From: Patulibacter defluvii
Lineage (GTDB): Bacteria; Actinomycetota; Thermoleophilia; Solirubrobacterales; Solirubrobacteraceae
Direction of reading: 5' to 3'
Assembly: GCF_034096925.1 (NCBI RefSeq)
Contig: NZ_JAWZSQ010000019.1
Span: forward strand, 45,606 to 109,605
DNA: 64,000 nt
Under the pieces are notes generated by a model. The model saw only the letters and a list, made by a program, of their open reading frames with translations. It did not search any database and was not told the DNA's origin. The position numbers and the translations under genes were made by a program. Positions 53,125 to 61,597 of this stretch are shown here, piece by piece (positions within the stretch are counted from its first letter, which is position 1; each line of letters opens with the position of its first letter).

Positions 53125-54552
53125 TTAGAGGGCCTTCAGCTCTTCGGTGATGGCTTCGACGGAGGCCTTGGCGTCGCCGAAGAGCATGCTGGTCTTGGGG
53201 TCGGTGAAGAGCGGGTTGTCGATCCCGGCGTACCCCGAGCTCATGGAGCGCTTGAGGACGATGGTGGATTGGGAGTCGTCGACGTTGAGGATCGGCATCC
53301 CGTAGATCGGGCTGTCGGCCTTGTTGCGCGCGTCGGGGTTGGTGACGTCGTTGGCCCCGATCACCAGCGACACATCCGTGCGCTTGAACTCGGGGTTGAT
53401 GTCATCCATCTCCTTCAACTGGTCGTAGGGCACATCCGCCTCCGCGAGGAGGACGTTCATGTGCCCGGGCATCCGGCCGGCGACGGGGTGGATGGCGTAC
53501 TTGACCTCCACGCCCTTGGACTCCAGCAGGTTGGCCATCTCCTTGACCGCGTGCTGGGCCTGCGAGACCGCCATCCCGTAGCCGGGGACCACGACGACCA
53601 GGCGCGCGTAGGCCATCTGAATCGCCACATCCGACGCCGACGTGGACCGCACGGTGCCCCCCGAGGCGCCCGCGGGCCCGCCCGCGGCGGCGTCGCTTCC
53701 GCCGCCGCCGAAGCCGCCGGCGATGACGGAGGTGATGGTGCGGTTCATGGCGATCGCCATCTGCTGGGTCAGGATCGTGCCCGACGCCCCGACGATCATG
53801 CCGGCGACGATCAGCGCCTGGTTGTCCAGCGACACACCCGCCGCGGCGGCGGCGAGGCCGGTGAAGGCGTTCAGCAGCGAGATCACGACCGGCATGTCCG
53901 CACCGCCGATCGGCAGCACCAGCAGCAGCCCGAAGACGGCGGCGAGGAGGAGCAGGCCGATGATCAGGATCTCACTGGTCGACCCGGCCGTGATCGCCAC
54001 AGCACACGCGATCGCGCCGCCGAGGGTCACGACCTGGGCGGGGAGCTGGAGGGCGCCCAATGTGCGGGGCTTGCCGTCGATCAGTTCCTGCAGCTTCGCG
54101 AACGCGACGTTGGAACCCCAGAACGACACCGACCCGACGATCGCACTGAACATCGAGAACAGCACGATGTAGGTCGGCGCGAAATCGAAGCCGCCGGAGG
54201 CGCGGAACTCGGCCCACGAGATCAACGCGACCGCGCCACCACCGACGCCGTTGAACAGCGCCACCATCTGCGGCATCGCCGTCATCTTCACCTGCCGAGC
54301 GGCAGGCACACCAACCGCGAACCCGATCGCCAGACCCAGGACGATCCAGACCGGGTTGTGGAACGGATCCACCAGCAGGGTGGCGATGACGGCGATCACC
54401 ATGCCGACCGCGGCGATCCGGTTGCCCTGGACCGCGGTCTTGGGGCCGGTGAGGCCGGAGAGGCCGTAGATGAAGAGCCCGAAGGCCAGGATGTAGAGGA
54501 CCGACTTGAAGTTCGCGTCGGTCAAGAACGAAGCAAGCGTCGCGTGCATCAC
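53125..54552 (-). CDS. pntB: NAD(P) transhydrogenase subunit beta
   Basis: A 475-residue membrane protein: about nine transmembrane helices (residues 15-265) followed by a Gly/Ala-rich linker (about 280-300) and the NADP(H)-binding domain III with VVVVPGYGMAVSQAQHAVKE, AIHPVAGRMPGHMNVLLAEA, IGANDVTNP, and the C-terminal KRSMSSGYAGIDNPLF. It forms the proton channel with PntAB and binds NADP(H), making NADPH from NADH at the expense of the proton gradient. The start is GTG at 54552 followed by ATG; it overlaps the pntAB stop. It is the last gene of the operon; a hairpin terminator follows. Confidence 0.96.
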   Translation of the reverse strand: MMHATLASFLTDANFKSVLYILAFGLFIYGLSGLTGPKTAVQGNRIAAVGMVIAVIATLLVDPFHNPVWIVLGLAIGFAVGVPAARQVKMTAMPQMVALFNGVGGGAVALISWAEFRASGGFDFAPTYIVLFSMFSAIVGSVSFWGSNVAFAKLQELIDGKPRTLGALQLPAQVVTLGGAIACAVAITAGSTSEILIIGLLLLAAVFGLLLVLPIGGADMPVVISLLNAFTGLAAAAAGVSLDNQALIVAGMIVGASGTILTQQMAIAMNRTITSVIAGGFGGGGSDAAAGGPAGASGGTVRSTSASDVAIQMAYARLVVVVPGYGMAVSQAQHAVKEMANLLESKGVEVKYAIHPVAGRMPGHMNVLLAEADVPYDQLKEMDDINPEFKRTDVSLVIGANDVTNPDARNKADSPIYGMPILNVDDSQSTIVLKRSMSSGYAGIDNPLFTDPKTSMLFGDAKASVEAITEELKAL

Positions 54553-54917
54553 TTGCCGCCCTTCTCATCGCCGCCAGCAGGCTGCTTGGGCTCCGGCTTG
54601 CTCTTGAACATCTCGAGCATCCGGTCGGTCACGACGAAGCCGCCGACGACGTTGATCGCGCCGAAGACCAGCGCGACGAAGACGATGATCGTCGTGACCG
54701 CCCCGAGATCAGCGCTCTCGGCGAAGATCAACAACCCGCCCAGCACCACGATCCCGTGGATCGCGTTGGTGCCCGACATCAACGGGGTGTGCAGCGTGTT
54801 GGGCACCTTCGAGATCACGGCGTACCCCACGAACCCGGACAGCACCAGGATCGCCAGGTTCGTGACCAGGTTGCCCGGCTCACCACTAGTGGCCAGCACG
54901 GTCGACAAGGACAACAT
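54549..54917 (-). CDS. pntAB: NAD(P) transhydrogenase subunit alpha, membrane part (PntAB)
   Basis: A 122-residue membrane subunit with three or four helices (about 18-40, 52-68, 72-98). NLAILVLSGFVGYAVISKVPNTLHTPLMSGTNAIHGIVVLGG is the conserved signature of the alpha C-terminal domain. It is a separate polypeptide here, giving the three-subunit enzyme found in many bacteria, instead of the two-subunit enzyme of enterobacteria. Its start shares one nucleotide with the pntAA stop (TGATG), and its stop overlaps pntB, so the three subunits are tightly coupled. The C-terminal tail is Lys/Glu/Pro-rich. Confidence 0.95.
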   Translation of the reverse strand: MLSLSTVLATSGEPGNLVTNLAILVLSGFVGYAVISKVPNTLHTPLMSGTNAIHGIVVLGGLLIFAESADLGAVTTIIVFVALVFGAINVVGGFVVTDRMLEMFKSKPEPKQPAGGDEKGGK

Positions 54918-56059
54918 CAGGCACTCGCCTCCACGGTCTTCTTCGCCCCCGCATGCACGATCTCACCCTCACGCGTGATCGCGGCACCAGCGATGATCTC
55001 GTCGTCCCAGTCGAGCTTCAACGACGGCTCGCCACCGCCCTCCGGCGTCTCCAGCATCAGCTCGACCAGCGACTGGATGTTGCGCGCGTACAGCTGCGAG
55101 GCATGCTCGGGCATCTCGGCCGCCAGATTGAGCGGCGAGACGATCGTCACGTCGTGCTTGACCACCGTCTGACCCGGCTCGGTCAACTCGCAGTTGCCAC
55201 CCGTCTCACCCGCCAGATCCACGATCACCGAACCCGGACGCATGCCCTCGACGGCCTCGGCGGTCACGAGGCGCGGCGCGGGACGACCCGGCACCAGGGC
55301 GGTCGTGATCACAACGTCGAAGCCCTTGGTCGCGTCGGTCAACGCCTGCTGCTGCTGCGCCCGCTCCTCCGCGGTCAACTCACGCGCGTACCCACCCTCA
55401 CCGGCGGCCTCGATCCCGAGGTCCAGCCAGGTCGCGCCGAGCGACTCGACCTGCTCCGCCGTCTCCGGCCGCACGTCATAACCCGTCGTCTTCGCACCGA
55501 GACGCCGCGCCGTGGCGAGCGCCTGCAGACCGGCGACACCGATCCCGAGCACCAGCACCTTCGCCGGCGGGATCGTGCCGGCGGCGGTCATCAGCATCGG
55601 GAAGAACCGCGTCGAGTGGTCGGCCGCCGTCAGCACCGACTTGTAGCCCGCCACGTTGGACTGCGACGAGAGCGCGTCCATCGCCTGCGCGCGGCTGATC
55701 CGCGGGATCGCCTCCATCGCGAAGGCGGTCGCGCCCTTGTCACGCAACAGCTTTGCGGTCTCCGGCGAGGAGAGCGGCGCCAAGAAGCCGATCAGGACGC
55801 TGCTGGAACCGAGCTTCGCGACCTCGTCGGCGGTCGGCGGCGCGACCTTCACGACGACGTCCGCGTTCCAGACATCGGCCGAGAGCGTCGCCCCGGCCTC
55901 CTCGAACAACGCATCCGGAATCAACGCGTGATCGCCGGCACCGGGCTCGACCACGACCTTGACTCCCTTCGCGCCCAGCCGCTTGACGACATCCGGCACC
56001 AGCGCTACTCGACGCTCGCCCTCGGCGAGCTCCTTGGGAACACCCAACGTCAGACTCAT
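54917..56059 (-). CDS. pntAA: NAD(P) transhydrogenase subunit alpha, NAD-binding part (PntAA)
   Basis: A 380-residue soluble NAD(H)-binding subunit related to alanine dehydrogenase. It starts MSLTLGVPKELAEGERRVAL, the shared signature of both families, and has the Rossmann motif VLVLGIGVAGLQALATARRLGA (about 168-190), YDVRPETAEQVESLGA, and LVPGRPAPRLVTAEAVEGMRPGSVIVDLA, which separate it from alanine dehydrogenase. With PntAB and PntB it forms proton-translocating transhydrogenase. It is first in the operon; about 205 bp separate it from rpiA, including a dyad at 56233-56262. Codon use here is slightly less extreme than in neighbouring genes. Confidence 0.95.
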   Translation of the reverse strand: MSLTLGVPKELAEGERRVALVPDVVKRLGAKGVKVVVEPGAGDHALIPDALFEEAGATLSADVWNADVVVKVAPPTADEVAKLGSSSVLIGFLAPLSSPETAKLLRDKGATAFAMEAIPRISRAQAMDALSSQSNVAGYKSVLTAADHSTRFFPMLMTAAGTIPPAKVLVLGIGVAGLQALATARRLGAKTTGYDVRPETAEQVESLGATWLDLGIEAAGEGGYARELTAEERAQQQQALTDATKGFDVVITTALVPGRPAPRLVTAEAVEGMRPGSVIVDLAGETGGNCELTEPGQTVVKHDVTIVSPLNLAAEMPEHASQLYARNIQSLVELMLETPEGGGEPSLKLDWDDEIIAGAAITREGEIVHAGAKKTVEASA

Positions 56060-56232
56060 TGGCCCACCACGCGGGGGGTTCGTGCGGTTCCGTGTGACAC
56101 CTGACGGTCCTCCAGGTCGTTCGGCGACGTGGCCGTCCGAAGCGGGCGTCTCGGGGCCCTCGGGCTCCAAGCCGACCGCCGCGGTCGGACAGCGGCGAAG
56201 TATGGCGAATCGTCGCCGGGAGCGGAGGCCGC

Positions 56233-56262
56233 TTCCATTCCTCCAATCAGTCGCGAATGGAA
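56233..56262. promoter_or_regulatory. Inverted repeat between rpiA and the pnt operon
   Basis: TTCCATTC (56233-56240) and GAATGGAA (56255-56262) are perfect 8-bp arms with a 14-bp spacer, starting 3 bp after the rpiA stop. The AT-rich arms stand out in this GC-rich genome. It may be an operator for the pnt promoter or a weak hairpin at the rpiA end; the remaining 170 bp before pntAA show no other feature. Confidence 0.45.
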
Positions 56263-56265
56263 TAG

Positions 56266-56955
56266 CTACCCGCGGTAGGGTCCCTGCGCGCCTCGCGACG
56301 GCGTCCACCGCCGCAGATCGTCGCCCGCCCCGACCAGGACCTCGGCCACCAGCGTCGGCGGGAACAGGCCGTGGTCCGCGACACCCGGCGTGGCGGCCAG
56401 ACGGGCGGCCAGCGCCGCCGGATCGGCGATCTCCGCCGCCGGCCCCAGGTCGGCGATCACGCCGCCGTCGGGACTCGGCGGCGCGTCGCGGACCACCGCC
56501 TCCGGCAGCCGGCGGAGGGTGGCGGCCAGCCCGAACGGCCGCAGCTCCAGCGGCAGCGGGCCGTGCAGCCGCTCGACCAGCTTGCCGTCGTCGACGATCA
56601 CCAGGAAGCGGTCGGCGGCGGCCGCGACGATCCGCTCGCGCAGGTGCGCCCCGCCCCCGCCCTTGACCAGCCAGCCGTCCGGCGCCACCTGGTCGGCACC
56701 GTCGATCGCGACGTCCAGCCGGTCGAGGGCGGTGAACGGCTCGACGGCCAGGCCCAGGTCGCGGGCGGCGTCGGCGGTCGCCGGCGAGGTGGCCACGCAG
56801 CGCAGGTCGAGGTCGCGCTCGGCCAGCGCCGGCAGCAGCTCGGCGACGGTCGATCCGGTCCCCAGGCCGACCCGCGAGCGCGGCGCCACCATCGCCGCGG
56901 CGGCCCGCGCGGCGGTCCGCTTGCCCCGCTGCCGACGGTCGCCCGCGCCGCTCAT
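56266..56955 (-). CDS. rpiA: Ribose-5-phosphate isomerase A
   Basis: A 229-residue RpiA. GLGTGSTVAELLPAL (phosphate-binding loop), DVAIDGADQVAP with the catalytic Asp pair, and LVKGGGGAHLRERIVAAAA (with the catalytic Glu position) are all present, as is RFLVIVDDGKLVERL. It interconverts ribose-5-phosphate and ribulose-5-phosphate in the pentose phosphate pathway, which with transhydrogenase next door supplies NADPH and pentoses. The start has GACGAT 7 nt upstream and no Shine-Dalgarno sequence. It is transcribed in the same direction as pnt and divergently from the glycoside-hydrolase-like gene 65 bp away. Confidence 0.93.
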   Translation of the reverse strand: MSGAGDRRQRGKRTAARAAAAMVAPRSRVGLGTGSTVAELLPALAERDLDLRCVATSPATADAARDLGLAVEPFTALDRLDVAIDGADQVAPDGWLVKGGGGAHLRERIVAAAADRFLVIVDDGKLVERLHGPLPLELRPFGLAATLRRLPEAVVRDAPPSPDGGVIADLGPAAEIADPAALAARLAATPGVADHGLFPPTLVAEVLVGAGDDLRRWTPSRGAQGPYRG

Positions 56956-57020
56956 CCGCTCGATCGTCGCAGGCTTCCAGGCGGCGCATCGGCGCCCGGG
57001 CCTTCCCTACCATCCCGCCG

Positions 57021-58121
57021 ATGCGGTTCCCGGTCCCCCACCCTCGGCTAGCCGTGCTGCTGGCGCTGCTGATCCTGCTCGGGACGCTGGCCGGCGGCGG
57101 GCGGGCGTCCGCCGCGACGACGACGGCGCCGATGGAGAAGGGCCTCCAGGACGTGCGGATGGCCTACTCGGACGATCCCGAGCTGCGGGCCGCGTTCTGG
57201 CAGGCGGCGAAGGAGGCGCACGTCACCGTCGTCCGCTCGCTGGTGGTCTGGAACCCCGAGGAGGGCGACGAGATCGCGCCCCGCTACGTGCACGCGATCC
57301 GCCGCGCGGCGCTCGAGGGCGAGCAGGTCGGGGCGCGGCTGCTGATCGGCGTCTACTCGCCGCTGAACCGCAAGCGCGGCACGCCGGTCCGGATCACCAG
57401 CCAGCTGATCGCCCGCTACGGGCGGTTCGTGACCTCGATGGCCGAGGCGTTCGCCGACCTGCCGGTGGCCGGCTACCTGACCTGGAACGAGCCGAACTTC
57501 CGCTCGATGTGGCCGCTCGACCAGCCGCGTCGCTGGGTGACGCTCTCGAACGCCGGCTACGCGGCCTTCAAGCAGGTGTCGCCGAAGGTGCCGGTGCTGG
57601 TCGGCGAGTTCGCGCCCAACGCCCGGACCTCGAACGCGCTCGACCCGGGCCTGTTTCTGCGCAAGGCGCTTTGCGTCGACTCGCGCTTCCGCGGGCTGCG
57701 ACGGACGCGCTCGTGCCGGACCCGGCTGCGGGCCGACGGGATCACCCTCCACACCCACGACTTCCAGAAGCCGCCGACCACCCGCCGCGCCAACGGCGAC
57801 GCCTGGACGATGGGCAACCTGCGCAGCGCGCTGTCGCAGCTGCGCTCGCTGGCGAAGGCGAAGCGGATCAGCCACCGGGCGTCGCGCAACGTCCACATCA
57901 CCGAGTTCGCGTACCGGACCGCCGGCCGCTCGCGGACCCCGGACGCGCGCGCCGCGCGCTACCTGCGGCAGGCGTGGCGGTTCGCCGCCCGCGAGAAGAT
58001 CCGCAGCTTCACGTGGTACCAGCTGCGTGACCCGGGCGCCGAGTACGAGTGGCAATCCGGTCTGCAGACGCTCGACGGACGGCCGCGAGCGACCTGGCGG
58101 ACCTTCCGCGCGCTGCGATGA
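57021..58121 (+). CDS. Secreted glycoside-hydrolase-like protein (clan GH-A fold)
   Basis: A 366-residue exported protein with a signal peptide (about 9-32). The mature part is a TIM barrel of the cellulase-like GH-A clan: LTWNEPNF with the acid/base Glu157 after Asn156 at the end of strand 4, and HITEFAYRT with the nucleophile Glu295 at strand 7. The sequence is close to no family I can name; a similar set of actinobacterial proteins is annotated as hypothetical or cellulase-like. The substrate could be an extracellular or wall polysaccharide. ATG at 57021 has TACCAT 7 nt upstream. Its last 113 bp overlap the convergent Aat gene. Confidence 0.75.
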   Translation: MRFPVPHPRLAVLLALLILLGTLAGGGRASAATTTAPMEKGLQDVRMAYSDDPELRAAFWQAAKEAHVTVVRSLVVWNPEEGDEIAPRYVHAIRRAALEGEQVGARLLIGVYSPLNRKRGTPVRITSQLIARYGRFVTSMAEAFADLPVAGYLTWNEPNFRSMWPLDQPRRWVTLSNAGYAAFKQVSPKVPVLVGEFAPNARTSNALDPGLFLRKALCVDSRFRGLRRTRSCRTRLRADGITLHTHDFQKPPTTRRANGDAWTMGNLRSALSQLRSLAKAKRISHRASRNVHITEFAYRTAGRSRTPDARAARYLRQAWRFAAREKIRSFTWYQLRDPGAEYEWQSGLQTLDGRPRATWRTFRALR

Positions 58122-58818
58122 GCCGGTCGAGCGCGGCGACCAGCTCGGCCCCGTCGGCCGGGCCGCCGTCGCGTCGCACCGGAGCCGGTCGCAGGCCGCC
58201 GACCAGCGCCGCCTGCAGCCGGTCGAGGAAGGTCTCCTCGGCCAGGTCCTCGACGCCGAGGCGGGCGGTGTGGGCGGTCCGCTGCTGGACGTCGAGCAGC
58301 CGGTAGCCGGCGGCCCGCAGCCGCACCGCGGCCGAGAGCACCGCGGCGCTGCCGGCGTCGGCCCCGCAGTGGAACATCGACTCGAGCGTGTGGGCGCGGC
58401 CGAGGGCGACGCCGAAGGTGCCGCCGACCAGCTCCTCCCCCGCCCAGACCTCGAAGCTGCGGGCGTGGCCCCAGCGGTGGAGGGCGCGGTAGGCAGCGGC
58501 CAGCCGCGGCGTCAGCCAGACCTCGCCGGGGTCGAGCCCGGGGCGCTGGGCGCAGCGGTCGACGACCTCGCGGAAGGCCCGGTCGACGGTCAGCCGGTAG
58601 TCGTGGCGGGGCAGCGTCCGGCGGAGAGTCCGCGGCAGCCGGATCGCGTCGAGGTCGAGGATCGCGCGCGGGTCGGCGCGGTAGGCGGCCACGCGGAAGC
58701 GGCCGTCCTCGTCGCGCGTGTCCATCGGGAACGCGCCCTGCTCGTAGACGAACAGCATCCCGGGCGGATCGAGGATCCACCCGCCGTCATCGGTATGGGG
58801 GCCGCGCGCGCTCTCCAC
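58009..58818 (-). CDS. aat: Leucyl/phenylalanyl-tRNA-protein transferase (Aat)
   Basis: A 269-residue protein of the Aat family. Diagnostic stretches are QGAFPMD, RAILDLDAIRLPRTLRRTL, WLTPRLAAAYRALHRWGHARSFEVWAGEELVGGTFGVALGR, ESMFH and LLDVQQRTAHTARLGVEDLAEETFLDRL. Aat adds Leu or Phe to N-terminal Lys or Arg of proteins, marking them for ClpS-ClpAP degradation (N-end rule). The usual length is 200-240; the extra 40 residues are an Arg/Ala-rich tail lying entirely inside the convergent overlap with the glycoside-hydrolase-like gene, so the tail may be unselected read-on to the first stop. The start is GTG at 58818 with TACGGT 8 nt upstream. Confidence 0.88.
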   Translation of the reverse strand: MESARGPHTDDGGWILDPPGMLFVYEQGAFPMDTRDEDGRFRVAAYRADPRAILDLDAIRLPRTLRRTLPRHDYRLTVDRAFREVVDRCAQRPGLDPGEVWLTPRLAAAYRALHRWGHARSFEVWAGEELVGGTFGVALGRAHTLESMFHCGADAGSAAVLSAAVRLRAAGYRLLDVQQRTAHTARLGVEDLAEETFLDRLQAALVGGLRPAPVRRDGGPADGAELVAALDRLIAARGRSARSLAAVRRASADRIATRTRRPGHAAGTT

Positions 58819-58906
58819 CTGACGCCACCGTAGCGAACCCGGGCGCGGTCGGCAGCACCGATCGACACCGCGTCAGCCGGCCGTCCGCCGCGAGCGGGGC
58901 GGGTTC

Positions 58907-59821
58907 TCAGGCGCGGTCGACGAAGAGCGTCTGGGTGGCGGTCCCGAAGCGGCCCGCCTGGTCGTGCAGCTCGGTCGTCGTGAGGCCGGTCCCGGCCCGG
59001 TCGAGCGTGGTCCGCGGGCGGACCCCGATCCACTCCCCCGCCGGGTCGCGGTGCAGCGAGACGGTCAGGTCGCAGTTGACGAACAGGTAGTCCGCGAACG
59101 AGACCGGATGGGCCAGCCCGTTGCCGAAGTCGGAGGCGGTCGCGGCCCGCTGGAAGGGGGTCGGCTGCTCGCCGGGGACGATCGGCAGCCGCAGCCGGAA
59201 CCAGGCGGTCGCGGTGTCGCCGAGGGTGTCGAAGCCACCCTCGACCTGACGGATCTCGATCGCGTCGGGGTGGAAGCCGAGCACGCCCTCGGGCACGAAG
59301 CGGTCGGTCAGCTCGCGCGCGCCCTCCGGCGGCGGCAGCTCCGGCCAGGCGGCGGCGACGGTCGCGGGCAGCTCGACCTGGCCGCGGCGGAGCAGGATCC
59401 CGCGGGCCTCCATCGCCACCCGGCCGCCGGCGACCAGCTCGGCGGTGACGATCTGCTGGCGGCGGCCGGGCTTGCGCAGTCGCGACCGCAGCTCGATCGG
59501 GCCGAGCGGGACCGGGCCGTAGAAGGTGTAGGCGACGGTGCTGATGCGGACGTCGTCGCCCTGGGCGGCGCGCTCGATCGCGCGGGCGAGCAGCGCGGCG
59601 GGAGCGCCGCCGTGGGCCGCGCGCGGGTCCCACGGGCCGCGGCCGGCGCCGGTCAGGAGCAGGTGCTCGACGTGCTCGGCCGGTCCGTCGGCGTCGGCTT
59701 CGGTGGGCGTCGGCGTCGGCGCGGGCGCGTCCGGGTCGGGCAGCGCGACGGCGGTCGCGGGCGGCTCCGGGACCTGGGGCAGGCCCTCGTGGTCGGGGGT
59801 GATGATGTGGGGGGTGCTCAT
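58907..59821 (-). CDS. Acyl-CoA thioesterase-like double hotdog protein
   Basis: A 304-residue protein. After a Pro/Ala-rich stretch (residues 20-45), two hotdog domains follow: the first with GGAPAALLARAIERA, the substrate helix and ISTVAYTFYGPVPLGPIELRSRL; the second with FQRAATASDFGNGLAHPVSFADYLFVNCDLTVSLHRDPAGEWIGV and TTELHDQAGRFGTATQTLFV at the end. This is the TesB-like arrangement of acyl-CoA thioesterases, with the Asp of ASDFGNGL in the catalytic position. It probably hydrolyses acyl-CoAs. Its start overlaps the stop of the alpha/beta hydrolase by 4 bp (ATGA), so they are coupled and may act in one pathway. Confidence 0.8.
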   Translation of the reverse strand: MSTPHIITPDHEGLPQVPEPPATAVALPDPDAPAPTPTPTEADADGPAEHVEHLLLTGAGRGPWDPRAAHGGAPAALLARAIERAAQGDDVRISTVAYTFYGPVPLGPIELRSRLRKPGRRQQIVTAELVAGGRVAMEARGILLRRGQVELPATVAAAWPELPPPEGARELTDRFVPEGVLGFHPDAIEIRQVEGGFDTLGDTATAWFRLRLPIVPGEQPTPFQRAATASDFGNGLAHPVSFADYLFVNCDLTVSLHRDPAGEWIGVRPRTTLDRAGTGLTTTELHDQAGRFGTATQTLFVDRA

Positions 59822-60627
59822 GCTCGGGTGGCGGCGTCGGCGCGCTCGGCGACGGTGGCGATGACCTCGGACAGCTGGCCGCCGCGCCAGGCGATCGGCG
59901 ACTGGCCCTCCTCCTCGACCAGCAGCTCGGCGCCGGGGATCGCATCGGCGTACTGCCGGGCGACGGCCAGCGGGTGGCCGGCGTCGGCCTCGTCGCGGCT
60001 GCCGACGACGGCGGTCGGGACGGCGATCGCGGCCAGCTCGGCCAGGTCGCCGAGCGGGGCGCTGCGGGGGACGGCGCGGAGCGCGTCGGCGACGGCGTCG
60101 GGATGTTCGTGGACGGCGAGTCGTTGGGCGGTGACCTTGCGGACGGTCTCGCGCCAGGCCTCGGGGACGTCGTCGAAGCGGAAGGCGGCCAGGAAGCCCT
60201 CGACGCCGCCGGAGGCGAGGCCGTCGGCCAGCCGGTCCCAGCGGGCGAGGGCGCGCGGGTCGGACTGCTTGCCGGGCAGGAAGGCGGGCGTGGCGAGGAC
60301 CAGGCCGGAGACGCGGTCGGGGTGCTCGAGGGCGGCGCGGAGGGCGGTGTGGGCGCCCATCGACGCGCCGGCCAGGACCGCCTGCTCGATCTCCTGCTCG
60401 TCGAGGATCCGCAGCAGGTCGGCGACCAGGTGGTCGTAGCCGTAGGCGGTCGGGTCGGGGGCCGGGTCGGAGCTGCCGTGGCCGCGGGCGTCGTAGGCGA
60501 CGACGCGGTGGCCGCTGCGCTCCAGCCGCCGCGAGCCCATGACGACGTAGCGGTGGCTGGCGGTCAGTCCGTGGAGCAGGACGACCGGCCGGCCCTCGCC
60601 CGCGACCTCGACGTGCAGGTGCATCAT
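59818..60627 (-). CDS. Alpha/beta-fold hydrolase without an obvious catalytic histidine
   Basis: A 269-residue alpha/beta hydrolase. VVLLHGLTASHRY (oxyanion hole), AYDARGHGSSDPAPD and the nucleophile elbow GASMGAH (Ser about 92) are typical. The acid is expected near GSRDEADAGHPL. In place of the usual His near the C-terminus the sequence reads EEEGQSPIAWRGGQLSEVIA, with no His in that region; His218 in the preceding AGHPL is the only nearby candidate. I recall related actinobacterial proteins with a SPxAW motif. Activity may thus be altered, or another residue may serve. The start could be either ATG of MMHLHVEV; TAGGAC lies 4 and 7 nt before them. The thioesterase follows. Confidence 0.78.
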   Translation of the reverse strand: MMHLHVEVAGEGRPVVLLHGLTASHRYVVMGSRRLERSGHRVVAYDARGHGSSDPAPDPTAYGYDHLVADLLRILDEQEIEQAVLAGASMGAHTALRAALEHPDRVSGLVLATPAFLPGKQSDPRALARWDRLADGLASGGVEGFLAAFRFDDVPEAWRETVRKVTAQRLAVHEHPDAVADALRAVPRSAPLGDLAELAAIAVPTAVVGSRDEADAGHPLAVARQYADAIPGAELLVEEEGQSPIAWRGGQLSEVIATVAERADAATRA

Positions 60628-60684
60628 CCATGTCCTAGCAGGCGGGTGGGCCGTGTGCGGGACGGTCGGGACTTCCGGAGGGGA

Positions 60685-61518
60685 TCAGGGCGCGACGGCC
60701 TCGATCAGCCAACAGGCGGCGGTGAAGCGCAGCTCGTCGCCGTCGACGTGGGTGGCGAGGGCGTCGACGGCGACCTCGGCGACGCGGCGCCGGAGCGGCT
60801 CGTCGAGGGTCGGCAGCAGGGCGCCGACCGGGCCCATCCCGGTGGCGTAGCGGGGTAGTTCGGCGGCGGGCAGGGCGCAGGTCGGGTCGACGGGCTGGAG
60901 GGTGACGTCGGTCCAGCCGGCGTCGGCGAGGATGGTGCGGACGCGCTGCTCGCCGGCGAGGCCGAACTGACCGGGCTCGTCGGCGACGCGGACGGGCAGG
61001 TCCGGCAGCAGCGGGGCGGCGGCGCGCTCGACGGTAGTCATGAAGGGGTTCTCCTCGGGTCCCCGCCAGCTCAGCATGCGAAGGGCGGCGCCGGGCCGGG
61101 CGGCGGCGCGCAGGTGGGCGAAGGCGGCGGTCGGGTCGGCGAAGAACATGACGCCGAAGCGCGAGACGATGAGGTCGAAGGAGGCGGGCGGGAAGGGATG
61201 GCTGGCGGCGTCGCCCTCGGTGAAGGAGATCGGCAGGTGGTCGCTGGCGGCGCGGGCGCGGGCGGCCTCGACCATCAGCGAGGACACGTCGACGCCGGTG
61301 ATCGTGGCGGTGGGACCGAGCGCACGGGCGAGCGCGACGGTGGTGCCGCCGGTCCCGCAGCCGACGTCGAGCACCCGCAGCGGCGCCTCGGTCGGCTGGA
61401 AGGGCTCGACGAGCAGGTCCTGGAGCGGCCGCAGGGTGCGGTCGACCAGGTCCTGGCTCGCGACCCAGGCGGCGCCGGTGTTGCCGTTCCAGACGGCGAA
61501 TTGCGGGTCGTTCGACAT
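60685..61518 (-). CDS. Class I SAM-dependent methyltransferase
   Basis: A 277-residue methyltransferase. The SAM-binding motif I is VLDVGCGTGGTT (residues about 49-60), the acidic end of beta2 is ITGVDVSSLM, motif II region ISFTEGDAASHPF, and motif III FDLIVSRFGVMFFADP. The N-terminus, AVWNGNTGAAWVASQDLVDR, is typical of the UbiE/Methyltransf_25 group in actinobacteria whose substrates are mostly unknown. GGAGA lies 6 nt before the ATG at 61518. It is divergent from a decayed MerR gene 79 bp away; MerR-type dyad sequence lies between them. Confidence 0.85.
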   Translation of the reverse strand: MSNDPQFAVWNGNTGAAWVASQDLVDRTLRPLQDLLVEPFQPTEAPLRVLDVGCGTGGTTVALARALGPTATITGVDVSSLMVEAARARAASDHLPISFTEGDAASHPFPPASFDLIVSRFGVMFFADPTAAFAHLRAAARPGAALRMLSWRGPEENPFMTTVERAAAPLLPDLPVRVADEPGQFGLAGEQRVRTILADAGWTDVTLQPVDPTCALPAAELPRYATGMGPVGALLPTLDEPLRRRVAEVAVDALATHVDGDELRFTAACWLIEAVAP

Positions 61519-61597
61519 CGCTGGTCTCCGTGGTGGTCGGGTGCCCGTGCGAGCTTGCCGATTGCCGTCTTCCACGCAAGCCCGAGACGGTGCGCCG

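Noticed and set aside
56266..56280. Dyad CTACC-CGC-GGTAG as an operator.
   Set aside because: It lies in the last codons and stop of rpiA (Tyr-Arg-Gly-stop) and is explained by coding sequence.
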